A DNA stretch of 64,000 bases, taken from positions 150,743,947 through 150,807,946 of the forward strand of contig CM056573.1 of assembly GCA_029721435.1 (NCBI GenBank), written 5' to 3'. The stretch's first letter is position 1, and the number at the start of each line of letters is the position of its first letter. Below the pieces are notes generated by a model, which was given only the letters and a program-made list of their open reading frames with translations, was not told the DNA's origin and ran no database searches. The DNA is from Gymnothorax reevesii (taxonomy: Eukaryota; Chordata; Actinopteri; Anguilliformes; Muraenidae). Below, one piece after another: positions 37,560 to 48,744 of the stretch. Made by a program: the position numbers and the translations under genes.

Positions 37560-39199
37560 TACAACTCCAATTCTGAAATAATTGGGATAAAGTGTAAATT
37601 GTGAATAAAATCAAAATGCAATGACTTTCAAACCACACTAGCCAGTATTTTATTCACAATTGAACAGAGATAAAATTATAAAATTTCTTAGTTTGAACTG
37701 TTGGGAAACAGAACTTTTGGGTGTTGGCAATATGAGGTGAGCCAGACTGTTTGATCAATGGGTAATGAATGTGTATTAGGAGATAAAGAGAAGCCGTCAG
37801 GTCCGGCAGGACATATCGCCTATTTGCGACTTCCAGCTTGAATCTCCGTTTGTCTTCAGTTCCGACAGGACAATAGGCACTAGCACCTCTCAGCTGGGTG
37901 GTTCAGGAGAGGCCCAATTGTAGAGTATTGCTTTTTATCAATGTGTAAACCCTGGAACCAATCAGCAACAACCTCTGATAACATTAAAGAAATCATATGC
38001 AAATGTCTGTACTTTAACATGTATAAAGTTTCTTACAAAATGAAGGAATTTTAGAACTTTGCATCACGCTGTTGTTCTCACGGCCGGCTGTGTAATAAAC
38101 TCTTTCCTGCTTTTGCCACGAACATCGGAGTCAACTTCTTCTTCGGGACAACGTTCTTGGTTTTTTATTAATTTACCAACAGAACATTTGGTATTTTATC
38201 GACAAATTTAGCTCATTTCAAATTTGATGGTTGTAAAAGGTCTCAAAAAAGTTGGGACAGGGGCCTGTTTACAATGATGTAGTACCTCTTCTTTTTAACA
38301 CAGAGTGGAGGCGTCTGGGCATTGAAAAGATAATTTTTTTTTAGTTTAACCATTGGAATTTGATCCCACTCTTGTTTAATACAGATTTCCAGCTGCCCAA
38401 GAGTTTTTGGTCTCCTTTGACAGAATTTTTGTTTAATTATACATGACGGAGGACATGACGCCCATGATTTCCAACAAGAATGTCAAATTTGGACTCGTCT
38501 GACCACAGGACACTTTTCCACTTTCACAGTCCATTTAAAATGAGCCTTGACCCACAGAACACGGCAGCGCTTCTGGATCATGCTCAACAATGGCTTCCTT
38601 TTTGCATGATAGAGTTTTAGGTAGCATCTGTGGATGGCACAGCAGACAGTGGTTTCTTGAAGTATTGCAGGGCCCATTTAGTAATGTCAATGACAGAATC
38701 ATACTGGTGAGTGATGTAGTGGCGTTTGAGGGCCTGAAGATCACTAGCATCCAGTGAAGCTCTTCGGCCTTCGACGTTGAGGAACATTGTTTTTAAAGTA
38801 TTCCAAAATTTTTTTAAGCAAGCCTTCATAGGTTGGAGAGCCTCTGCCCATCTTTGCTTCTGAGAGACTCAGCCTCTCTAAGACATCCCTTTTATAGCCA
38901 GGACAGTTAACCTAATAACTTGCTGAATGTTCTTTCAGCTAATTCTCTTATATATCAATTGATTTTAAGCCCTTTTTTGCGCTTGCGTGTCCCAACTTTT
39001 TTGAGACCTGTTGCAGCCAGAAAATTTGAAATAAGCTCCTTTTGTGGATAAAAATGTAAAATGTCTCAGTTTCAACATTTGAAATGTTATCTATGTTCTA
39101 TTGTAAATAACATATTGGCTCATGAGATCAGAAAGTCATTACATTTTGATTTTATTCACAGTTTACACTTCGTCCCATCTATTTGGAATTGGGGTTGTA
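37560..39199 (-). mobile_element. Tc1/mariner deletion derivative carrying a nested LTR
   Basis: The inverted ends (TACAACTCCAATTCTG on the left, CGTCCC, then GGAATTGGGGTTGTA on the right) match those of the longer Tc1 element at 41591-43138. The minus-strand remnants ([24 protein letters not shown]) match the same transposase. Without the 487 bp of nested LTR and its duplication, this copy is about 1.15 kb, so about 400 bp of the transposase core is missing. It is flanked by TA on both sides and non-autonomous. Confidence 0.8.
37699..38181 (+). repeat. retroviral-type solo LTR
   Basis: The 483-bp block starts TGTTGGGAAACAG and ends TTTACCAACA, so it has the TG...CA ends with a short TGTTGG/CCAACA inverted repeat. 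It is flanked by the exact 4-bp duplication GAAC (37695-37698 and 38182-38185). Within it, GTGTAATAAACTC at about 38090-38102 is a poly-A signal followed by a T-rich region, as in the R region of gammaretrovirus-like LTRs. No viral coding sequence is present: the provirus has been reduced to a solo LTR by recombination. It lies inside the Tc1 element, so it is younger than that element. Confidence 0.8.
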
Positions 39200-39846
39200 G
39201 AGCAGAAAGAGGGTGTGCTTACTTTTTCTCATGACTGTATGACATTTTTACAAACTTCATATTAATTAATACAGGTCAAAACCACCCTTACTTTACATGG
39301 ATGCAAGTATATAATCTTTTGTTGGTGCAGACATGAACTAAGTTACACAGGACACAGTACAGCCATCAATCACATCAGGAGAATTTTTTCTGTCAAGTCT
39401 GTGAAAGAATTAATCTTTTGCACTTTCCTGACATTACTGAGATGTTGGCAAAGAAAATGGATTCAGCAAGTTTAATGCGTTGGCTTTCATTAATCTTTTT
39501 TTAAAGAAATGAAGGATATAATCTCTTCAGGTAAATCTTTGTGTCCTAGCAAAGACTACAAGCTATCAGCCGGGGCATCAGCTACTGACCTATTTTGGTT
39601 TGCAACAGAATTTCATGCAGTATCAGCTAAAAAAGAATTAGTGTAGCAAACCACCAAAATGGTACAATGTGACTCTGAAATGGAAAATGTATTTGATGTA
39701 TTAAGCACTATTCATTAATGATGGCACGTAAGTAATCACATTTACCTGCATGCTTTTGTGCTTTCAAGTCTGTGAATTTGTCTGCCTGACTCAAGGCTGT
39801 GCATATCAAAGGTTCAAGAATGTCTGCTTAGTTAAACCCATAAGAG

Positions 39847-39910
39847 GTTAATCAAGGCAATAGTTTTTGGACTTTGTGTTCCACATTGCAGCCCTCATCT
39901 CACTATATAG
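39847..39910 (+). promoter_or_regulatory. promoter of apoa4 copy 3
   Basis: GGTTAATCA at 39846-39854 resembles an HNF1 half-site. TGGACTTTG at 39868-39876 is the exact complement of the HNF4-specific motif. CTATATAG at 39903-39910 is a TATA box about 30 bp further on. The order and the shared TGGACTTTG(A/T)GTTCC word match the promoter of intact apoa4. This suggests that copy 3 may still be transcribed in liver or gut, although its protein is truncated. The factor binding is inferred from motif identity only. Confidence 0.6.
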
Positions 39911-39929
39911 AGGTTTGGCACAGCAGCAC

Positions 39930-39960
39930 AAACTCAGTCTGGCAGAAGAAGGCTCTTAGG
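39930..39960 (+). other. 5' UTR exon of apoa4 copy 3
   Basis: It is predicted from the TATA box spacing (start approximate) and the donor GTAAGT at 39961. It would splice to the acceptor AG at 40068-40069 (intron about 109 bp), just ahead of the coding start. This parallels the structure of the intact gene. Confidence 0.45.
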
Positions 39961-40085
39961 GTAAGTTGGTATCTGGTTTAATTGATTTAGAGGTCAAAAC
40001 TAAGGAGGCGCTTACAAATGAGATACACTATGGTATAAAGCATTCTTGCATTTTCTGATTTTTTTTTAGGATCACTGATACAGCC

Positions 40086-43000
40086 ATGAAGTTGCTAGTG
40101 GTGCTTGCTCTAGTGGCTTTTGCTGGTGAGTGAATTTTTTTATTCTGCTAACAGTATGTATAAATTTCACTGAAAACCCATAACTTAGTGAAAGTGCCGA
40201 GATACAAACGAGAACTTGGCGGCACTTAGCATGGCCAGCCACTGTGGGAAGGGCTGGGTTACCGGGCATTTCTGTGCAGGCAAAATTATGCACTTACATG
40301 CACAGATATGTATCGATGTGACAGTGTGAGCTTATGTGTTACAATCCTTCCAACACAATTTTGTTCCAAATGCTGCTAAATCCTTCATGTGCTAATCAAT
40401 TTATGGCATTAGGCAACAGGTTTGCTCAAGTGAGAAAGTTAGTCTGATACATTTCTTCCCAGTGTATGAGATTTTCAACCCTTGCAGATTGAAATAAAAA
40501 AGATAGAATGTTATAGTCTACTTTGAAGCTGTTGCCATTTTCACTCTAATAATGCATTGTAATGTAAACTGGAATTCATTATAAAAATCAATAACTTTTT
40601 ATACATCCGGACCATTTCTATAAACGGAGTGATGTGTGTAGGCATACTGAACATATTTAATCATATTTTTTGGGTCTGTAGAAAAAGCTGGAAATGCAAA
40701 GCATTATTAAGTCACATTAGCTGGCCTGGCTGTACAAGCTTGCTTGCATGGCTGCTGGATGCTTCACTTGACTAAGTCAGAATAAAACGTGAGCAAAACG
40801 CTGTAGCCACCTTCAATACGGTACGCATCTTTGTTGCACCAACGCATAGGTCCCTTACTAAAAGGAAGAATATTTCAAGCGGACAATCATTGAAAATCCT
40901 AAAGCAGGTCAAATTATACTTCTGTCGAGAGCTAAGGGTATACTGAACACGATAACCGCACTTTTACACCACCATCTAAGCCCAGAAACGAAATATAATC
41001 AAATTGGCAACGAAATGGCTTAATTTTGATGATGTCACAAGTTGTACAATTTGTACCGTACTCAGATGCAGCCGGTACTTACGCAGTCCCTCACCCCCTC
41101 CCCTACCGTTTATGCATCAGAATTCTGACTTTCGTCACATAATGCGCATCAATTTTTGTCATGTACGTACATTTTGCAGTACCAAAGTATTGTCGGAAAC
41201 AATTATGAGACAAAATAAGGCTATACTGTCATACTTGCTAGCGAACTAGTTGGCTACCTTGCTAGCAAGCTAAGGTCATAGCGAACTGTATAATGTTATA
41301 GCTGGCCCACCAATGTATTTAGCTAGATTGCCAACTGGTCATTGAGCTAAAAAGGATAGCACACTGATAGCTTGCTAAAATGATTATTCACTCATGTGAA
41401 ATTGACGCGGGCCATCTGGCGCCCTAGCGGCATCGGCAGGGCCAAGGGCTACAGCAGCACCAGCCGCAGCAAGTCCATCTTCATTATCGTTGTCTTTGTT
41501 TTCCCACACGAAATCCCTCAAATCACCGTCATCAATATCACTGCCTGATGTATGAACATAGTCACTGTCCTCCTCTTCGCCGCATGTATCTACAACTCAA
41601 ATTCCGAAATAGTTGGGACAAAGTGTAAATTGTGAATAAAATCTAAACGCAATGACTTTCAAATGACACCAGCCAGTATTCTATTCACAATAGAACAGAG
41701 AAAACATAGCAAAAGTTCAAACTGAGAAATATTATCTACGAGATGAGCTCATTTCAAATTTGATAGCTGCTACAGGTCTCAAAAAAGTTGGGACAGGGGC
41801 CTGTTTACTATGGTGTAGCATCCCCTCTTCTTTTTAACACACAGTGGAAGCGCCTGGGCATTGAGGAGACAAATTTCTTGAGATTAGCCATTGGAATTTG
41901 ATCCCATTCTTGTTTAATACAGGCTTCAAGCTGCTAGAGAGTTTTGGGTCTCCTTTGACAGACTTTTCATTTAATTATGTGTCAAATGTTCTCAATCGGT
42001 GAAAGATCAGGACTGCAGACAGGGCAGTTCAGCACATGGACTCTTTTACTACGAAGCCATACTGCCTTAATAGCTGCAGTAAGTGGTTTTGCATTGTCCT
42101 GCTGAAATACACAAGGCCTTCCCTGGAATAGATGTCCTCCGGGGGGGGACCTATGTTTCTCTAAAACCTTTATATACCTTTCAGCATTCATGGTGCTTTT
42201 TAAAACATGTAAGGGTTTTACACCATATGCACTAATGCATCCCCATACCATCAGAGATGCTGGCTTTTGAACTGAATGCTGATAACAGGAAGGGTGGTCT
42301 TTCTCCTCTTTAGCCCGGAGGACACAACGCCCATGATTTCCAATAAGAATGTCAAATTTGGACTCGTCTGACCACAGGACATTTTGCCTCTTTGCTACAG
42401 TCCATTGCCCCACAGAACACGGCAGCGCTTCTGGATCATGCTCAACAATGGCTTCTTTTTTGCATGATAGAGTTTTAGGTGGCATCTGTGGATGGCACGG
42501 CAGACTGTGTTTACAGACAGCGGTTTCTTGAAGTATTCCTGGGCCCATTTAGTAATGTCAATGACAGAATCATGCCAGTGAGTGATACAGTGGCATCTGA
42601 GGGCCCGAAGATCACGGGCATCCAGCAAAGGTCTTTGGTCTTGTCCCTTATGCACAGATATTTATCTAGTTTCTCTGAATCTTTTGATGATGTTATGCAC
42701 TGTCGATGATGAGACCTGCAAAGCCTTCGCAATTTGACATTGAGAAACATTGTTTTTAAAGTATTCCATTATTTTTTTACTCAAGTCTTCACAGGTTGGA
42801 AAGCCTCTGGCCGCCTTTACCTCTGAATGACTCCGCCTCTCTAAGACATCCCTTTAATAGCCAATCATGTTACACACCTGATGCCAGTTAACTGAATTAC
42901 TTGCAAAATTTTCTTTCAGCTGATTCTTTTATGCTAATTGCTTTTTCAGCCCTTTATTGCCTGTGTCCCAACTTTTTTGAAGAAAATTTTGTGAATAGTT

Positions 43001-46000
43001 TCAACACTTTAAATGTTATCTCTGTTCTTTTGTAAATAACATTAATAACATATTAGCTCATGTGATCTGACAGTCATTGCATTTTGATTTTATTCACAAT
43101 TTACACTTCGTCCCAACTATTTTAAAATTCGGGTTGTACCTCGAAACTCATATCAAGACCGTTTTCGTCCATAATTTTTACAAAAAATTAAACGATAGCT
43201 AGAGTCGGCTGAACCAGAGCAAGAGGCGCGGCACAGGCAACTCTCGCGCGCTGGGTGGGATGGGACGGACTGGGATTCGGGGCTAGATAGCAGCCCTGCA
43301 TCCAATAGAGTACTAAAGTGATGACGTCACCGCTACTTAGCTTGTGGTGTTGGAAGTAAAATCCCTATGAGAATTTATAATGGGGTTTGGACACTTTCCA
43401 GCATAGCTCGAACTCGTATAAATTTTAAGAGCCGTCTGGTTCCGAGATTATCCTAGAAGGTATACAGATAAAAATGATCACATCAAATTCGTACAAGAGT
43501 TTATTGCCAAAAATGACATGCTTTTGCACTTGTAGTCCAGTTTGTTGTCCACTTCTATGAACTACATATCCACTACACAAGTGGGCGAGAACCCGTAATT
43601 GGTTCCCAGCCAATGAGTTTCAGCAAACGTTCACAACTTACTGTGACGGTAGCCGATCAGTGCCCTAAATTGCCGTTGTTTACGTCCGTGCATCCGTTAC
43701 CACGTACCAGTCAACTATTAGCTAGCTACATGCCTAGAAATGAATGGATCACAATGAATAGTAATTTCGCCATTTGGCTAGCTCGCTAGCATTAAGCTAT
43801 GCTAGCGAACTACCTTGCTAGCCAGATAGTGAGCTTACATCTTGTGCACATAGCTAAATCGATAGAAACAGTAAATGGTTAGTTCACCGTCACTTACTGT
43901 TATTTAGCAAGCATGATTACTCACCAAATATCACTAGCTAAGCTATCAAAAGAGCTGACTAGCTAGTTCGCTAGCCTAGCTAGTGAGCTAGCTAAGTCAA
44001 TAAAAACAGTGAATATATATTATTCGGCTACTTAGCTAGCGTTGTGCTGCGAGCATTTCGCAAGCTGGTATTGAACTAAATGTGCCAAATATGAAGTTAG
44101 CCAATTACCGAGGTCGGAAAACTAGCTTGCCTGCAAACAGCTAGTTAGCTACCAGTCATGCATTAACAAGGCTGATTAGCTCCTTTGCTGACTACCGAGT
44201 TTAAAAGCAAACAAACATTAGCCAAAGATGCCTGGCTGTTAAAGTGCATTGGCTCTAATTGCAAAACTTGATATCAAGCAAATAAAGTGTAACCAAGTAG
44301 AACGTAGGGGTGAACTAATTAAACAAAAAACGGCTATGGCAAGGTGCTGGAAAATTCGAGACGGGAGACTTCTAGCACGTTCTGAACTCCTTCAGCCCGG
44401 GAATCGGGAGAATCATGGGATATGTAGTTTGACTAAAAAGAGGAATAGCATGATGGCGAAAATTTTAAATGAATTGAATTACAGCTGATTCCGGTCAAGA
44501 AAAATTATTTTTGTTTTTAGTTGGAAATATAATGCAAAATATCGAAAAAGATGGAGGCTTAAAAACAATGGGAAGTGATAAAAAAGTGAATATAAAATAA
44601 AAAATTAAAAAGGCTGTTTAAAATGAATGAGAAATTTTATTTCTGACAACTGCTTGACGTCATCACTTTAGTACTCTATATGGCGAAACACAACGAAGCG
44701 CTATAAATGGGATCGACTGGCTCTCTCTGAACGGACAGTTCGCAGCGAACTATCCCATCAATTGGGGTATTTCTGCGCCAAATTAAAAAAACAATTTCCA
44801 CGATCCACATTGATTCAAAAAGCAGCCAGCACCTTGCTGCACTTTATAGCTATATCAAGCGAGGCATGCAAAGAAAGAAAACCTTGTGAGATAAGCCAAT
44901 AGTATTCAACTGTATAATCATGGATTTATTTAGCTTGCCGAGCTTGTTCATGAGTTATGAAGCTAGCGCTAAGTTAAATTAACCGGTGTGTTGGCATGTA
45001 ACCATTCCGCCATTTTGATTTTGCGCTACGTTCAATATGCAGAACGTTATGAATCGTTTCAAGAGTTTGTATGTTGAACGACACATTTGCTTGGGATGCT
45101 ACCTAACAGAGGCGAACGGCTCCAGGGGGTGTCATGAAATCAAAATCGAGCAAACGTACTGTTCAATATGTAATCTCTTGAAACGCTTAACATTCTGCAT
45201 ATTGAACGCACCTGGGCTACACAGTGCAATTCGTGACGACACTTGAAATCAGACCAACTTCAGAGCGAGATATAGATGATCTGAGTAGCATTATTTTCTG
45301 GCTATCCTTCCGATTTTTCCACTATTTGGAGAAATTTCTGACAAAGAAATGTGAATATTCCTACAACTGATGAGTTTTTCTGTGTATTTAACAAAAATTT
45401 GACCAAGTTGAAAATCAATATATTTCCAGTTTCAAAGTCATTTTATTTGTAAACTTCAAGTATATTTCCAGAGTAAACTTGTACTATATTTGTGAGTGTA
45501 TTACCTCAATACTTCTGTAACTAAACTGCCTCTCCTGGTCCATGCTGCTTTTGCTCCAAGCAAACACCCATTCAGTAATAATGACAAATAAACACACTAA
45601 CTACTGCATCATGTTTGATTTATATTTCTGGGTGGTCTACACGATATGGCCTACAAACTGAATTGGTAGAAATTAACTTTTGATGCCTAAGAACATACTT
45701 TACCTTGCTATTTTGTAAGTAGTGATCCTGAAGATACCAAGTGACTTTTGTTGGATGGAGGGTCCCCAAACCCAAAAAGTGATGATGTCGTTTTGGTATT
45801 CCCCTGGTCAGTTCTGAAAAAAATGCCCTGATTCACTGTGCCCTGGCTTCCCATACACTACTATTATAGTTAATTGAAAATGTTTTCATGAAAGTATACT
45901 TAGAGATATGTTTAATGAAACATTATAATATAATTGATGACACTTTTAACCCAGTATTTTGATGGCTATACTGTGTCCACTGCACTCTTTTAAACATGTA

Positions 46001-47521
46001 TAGGAATTACTATTCACTCAGATACTCACCTGAATGAACATCTCCACTTGTGGAATATGCTGTTTACATGACCCATATCAAATACAGACATTGATTAAGA
46101 TGAATGCACTCACACCGGCACTTCAGATCGTGTGCTTAGATCGTTGAAATAAAGCCCAAAGTGTCATTCAGATTGTACCCGTCATCCGTTTTGTTCAAAG
46201 TCAAGCCAACAAAAAGACAGCTTTAAATAGTTTTCGCCATGGCCAGGCAAGCGAAACAACTTTGTACAAAGATATTTTTACATGTAGATCCACAAGATCT
46301 TCTGTACAGCATAGCATAAAGCATTTTCAAATTCAAAATGTACATTTTTTAATGCCCTGAAAAGGAGGCACGATCTGCCACTGCACTGAATGCCTACCAT
46401 CTGAAGATAAGCTACATGCGAATTAACAAAATGGTTTTTGAGCACTAAATCATTAGTATTAACAATCAACTAAAAATGCAAATCAAGCCCAGAATTTTAT
46501 TTATGCTGTAGTATGCAATCATGAGCCACAACAATAAACCACTGTCTGATGAAGCAAATAATGTTGTCTTGTAACACGTCAAGGTCTGCAGTCAGACGTG
46601 AAATGGTAAGTAAACAATTGGTTCTTGTAGTCAATGTGTTGAATGTGAGAGAAGTGGGACCAGAGCAACTTTTTTTTTTTATCCACTGCAGAGATGCCCT
46701 GGCCCAATCATCTGGCCTTCACAATTTAGCCCTTATCAATGATGTTTTACAACATTAACCAAGTCACTTATTGTTTTGCCACATGGCTACAGGCTGCCAA
46801 GCTAATGCTCTGAGGGCAGATGAGCCAAAATCACAATTTGATCTGGTGAAAGATGCATTCTGGGACTACTTAGCCGAAGCAACACAAACTGCCCAAGAAA
46901 CTCTGAATATCATCAGAGAGTTTGAGCTGAGTGAACAAGTGAAGTAAGTAATATATTTGACTGTAATACATGCTGAATATTTACCTATCATTGACCAATG
47001 CTCTTTATTTGACACAGCATTTTCTGTCTGTCTAATACAGCACCAAGATCCAAAACAGTTTCAAAACGATTAGCCAATATGCAACCATAGTGCAGGATAA
47101 GGTGTCTGTCATTGGCCACAAATCATATGAGAAGGTTGCTGAGAAACTGGATCAGCTGTCAGAGCACCTGCAGCCACAGATAAAGGACGTCAGGGAGTGG
47201 CTACAGCCCTACTCAGAGGATCTGAGTGCCCAGATTGAGCAACTGATGGAGAGAACCAAACCTCTGAAGCCCATCCTGCAACAGATGATCAAGCAGATAG
47301 AGAGAATCCAGGTGTGGTGTTTTAGACAGCTTGAGACCCTGGCCCCCTCCACTGCGGAGCTGAAAGACAAAATTAAGCAGCGCTGGCTGGAGTTTGATGA
47401 CAGCGTTGCACCCTTGGCATCAAGCCTCCTGAAGGAGCTGTCCCATACAGCCCATATGCTAGAGCAGACTGTGGAATTCTACAGTCATGACCTAAGCAAG
47501 AGGCTGGAACCCTACATCTAG
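40086..47521 (+). CDS. apolipoprotein A-IV-like gene, copy 3, C-terminally truncated
   Basis: Coding exons 40086-40125, 46793-46943 and 47041-47521 keep frame and GT/AG splice sites, giving 223 residues. The signal peptide [17 protein letters not shown] is followed by [18 protein letters not shown], then [16 protein letters not shown], clearly apoA-IV family. Proline-started amphipathic repeats follow (PYSEDL, PSTAEL, PLASSL), ending at LEPYI. TAG at 47519-47521 replaces a CAG present in the other copies. A further 17 in-frame codons (ending ALWDSFKKTV) lead to the ancestral stop at 47573-47575. The signal-peptide intron is 6667 bp because of nested insertions, against 396 bp in the intact gene. 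AATAAA lies at 47758-47763. Whether the product is secreted and functional is unknown: it could be a working short paralogue or an early pseudogene. Confidence 0.75.
41384..43172 (-). pseudogene. acidic 80-codon open frame interrupted by a Tc1 element
   Basis: Read on the minus strand, an ATG at 43170-43172 opens [11 protein letters not shown]. The frame is cut by the Tc1 element at a TA and resumes on the other side (41590 downward) as an acidic stretch ([20 protein letters not shown]). It ends with GPRQFHMSE and TAA at 41384-41386. Treating the TA as the single target site keeps the frame across the junction. The DNA upstream of the ATG (43175-43300) is CpG-rich, as in a promoter or first exon. 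Acidic N-termini of this kind are seen in piggyBac-type transposases, but no catalytic domain follows. The function is unknown. Confidence 0.4.
41591..43138 (-). mobile_element. Tc1/mariner element, full length, transposase broken
   Basis: The element is flanked by TA. Its inverted ends (TACAACTCAAATTCCG on the left, AAAATTCGGGTTGTA on the right) extend over about 100 bp with the GTAAATTGTGAATAAAAT word. The minus-strand 188-codon frame 41982-42548 is the DDE domain: [12 protein letters not shown] (first Asp), [16 protein letters not shown] (second Asp) and [11 protein letters not shown] (Glu). Upstream frames (42395-42655 and 42511-42750) hold the central part, shifted by indels. The transposase is therefore not intact. 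It cuts and pastes at TA dinucleotides when functional. Confidence 0.88.
43302..44683. mobile_element. non-autonomous DNA transposon with TAGAGTACT termini
   Basis: TAGAGTACTAAAGTGATGACGT at about 43304 recurs as its reverse complement (TGACGTCATCACTTTAGTACTC) near 44654-44677, giving inverted ends of at least 22 bp around 1.38 kb. The interior is non-coding and in part very rich in GCTAGC and TAGCTAG words (43730-44160). I do not recognise the family. Confidence 0.6.
45025..45212. mobile_element. small palindromic MITE
   Basis: GTTCAATATGCAGAACGTTA at about 45030 is mirrored by TTAACATTCTGCATATTGAA near 45189. Together with the adjoining CGTTTCAAGAG/CTCTTGAAACG words this makes arms of about 36 bp separated by about 105 bp. 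No coding capacity. Confidence 0.55.
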
Positions 47522-47575
47522 GACATGGAATATCAGCTCAGTGCTCTCTGGGACTCCTTTAAAAAAACTGTGTAG

Positions 47576-48228
47576 CAAAGCCAAACATTTGTACGAAGTG
47601 ACATGCTCTGTTACCCCGCTTAATTTTACAATTTTAGCATAAACAAGTTAAAAAGAAAACAATTTGTATTTTTTTTTTCAGGAGTTTGAGATAAATCAGT
47701 CTGTACTGAGGCTTTTCCCAAAGTAATCTTGCAGCATGATAAAGAATTATAGAAAGTAATAAATTGTATAATGATCAACAAAAATGTTGAAACCAGGATC
47801 ACTATGAAGTTGAGCTGTGCTTAACCTATGGCATTGTTCTGCCTCATCATACTACAAATGCGGGCTGATACACCTATTGCCCTGAAACAGCGAGCCCTTT
47901 TTCAAAGCAAGGCCAAAGCGTGCCTTTACCCACCCACAACTAGGCCGTGTTGACATGGGCACAAACAGATTGGCTCAAATTCATCCTGAAAGCATTCCTT
48001 TTCTAATTGGCTCTGTTCTCTTTTCAGAGAGAATGAGAGCTGTTCAGAGAGCTCAGATATTTGGGCAAGTGGGTCACAGAAATATTCTTTATATTTTTGA
48101 AATAAATGCCCTGCCCCTTTTATTTAATATTTGTCTTCGGATGAAAGAGGAACGTCTCAACCTCATTCATCCAAAGCGAGTAAATGGCAGTTGAATAGGC
48201 TGCCAACAAATGTATGCTGATCCATATA
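47576..48228 (+). other. 3' UTR and 3' flank of apoa4 copy 3
   Basis: The sequence is homologous to the 3' flank of copy 2 up to about 48005, with an extra stretch of about 90 bp around 47740-47830. It carries the poly-A signal at 47758-47763. Confidence 0.5.
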
Positions 48229-48744
48229 TTATGGCCCCAATTTGTTACAGCCCAAGTTTGTTATGACATATCGGACAGCAAGGGATGACAGACAAAATTT
48301 TAAAACTTAAACAGATTTAATTAAACATGGCACTGACCAACATTGAACTATATAAAAAAATGAGATTGTTACAGTCCCTTGGTAATGGAGATGGGGTTGC
48401 TTTGTTGCGATGTCTTGGGACAGGAAAATGCTCCAACACAGGCAAAAATCCACAAAAATGGCTTCACAGGTCTTGTAAAGAGTGACAGGTCTGGTCAAAT
48501 GTATCCTTCCACTATTTCTCCTTGCAATTTCTCCTACTACTTTACGCTGTCAATTTTTCTCCTTATATAGTCTTTTCCAGCCCCATCCCACCTTCCAGAC
48601 TTTTTTTAAATTCTCTGGGACTTCCCCCTCTGAGGCATGCCCAGGACATGCCCAAAAACCTAGCTTCAGACTGGGCTTAACAAAAAAAAAGAAGTCAATA
48701 CTGCCATCTAGTGGCTCCCCCTCCCCCACTCACATTACACATAA
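48229..48744 (-). repeat. solo LTR of the gypsy family
   Basis: It shares TTATGGCCCCAATTTGTTA, AGCAAGGGATGACAGACA and TTTTAAAACTTAAACA near one end, and CAGACTGGGCTTAACAAA and CTCACATTACA near the other, with the LTRs at 5787-6416 and 8995-9491. No internal sequence adjoins it, so it is a solo LTR left by recombination. The outer ends are approximate. Confidence 0.75.

Larger units (their letters stand above)
40879..45435. mobile_element. nested insertion block in the intron of apoa4 copy 3
   Basis: Alignment of this intron with copy 2 shows about 4.55 kb present only here. The sequence TTTCAA occurs at both edges (40873-40878 and 45430-45435), a possible target duplication. The block contains a Tc1 element, a MITE with AGAGTACT ends, a small palindromic MITE, GCTAGC-rich stretches (41220-41400 and 43730-44160) and a split acidic open frame. 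The nature of the carrier is unknown, and no matching outer termini were seen. Confidence 0.6.
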
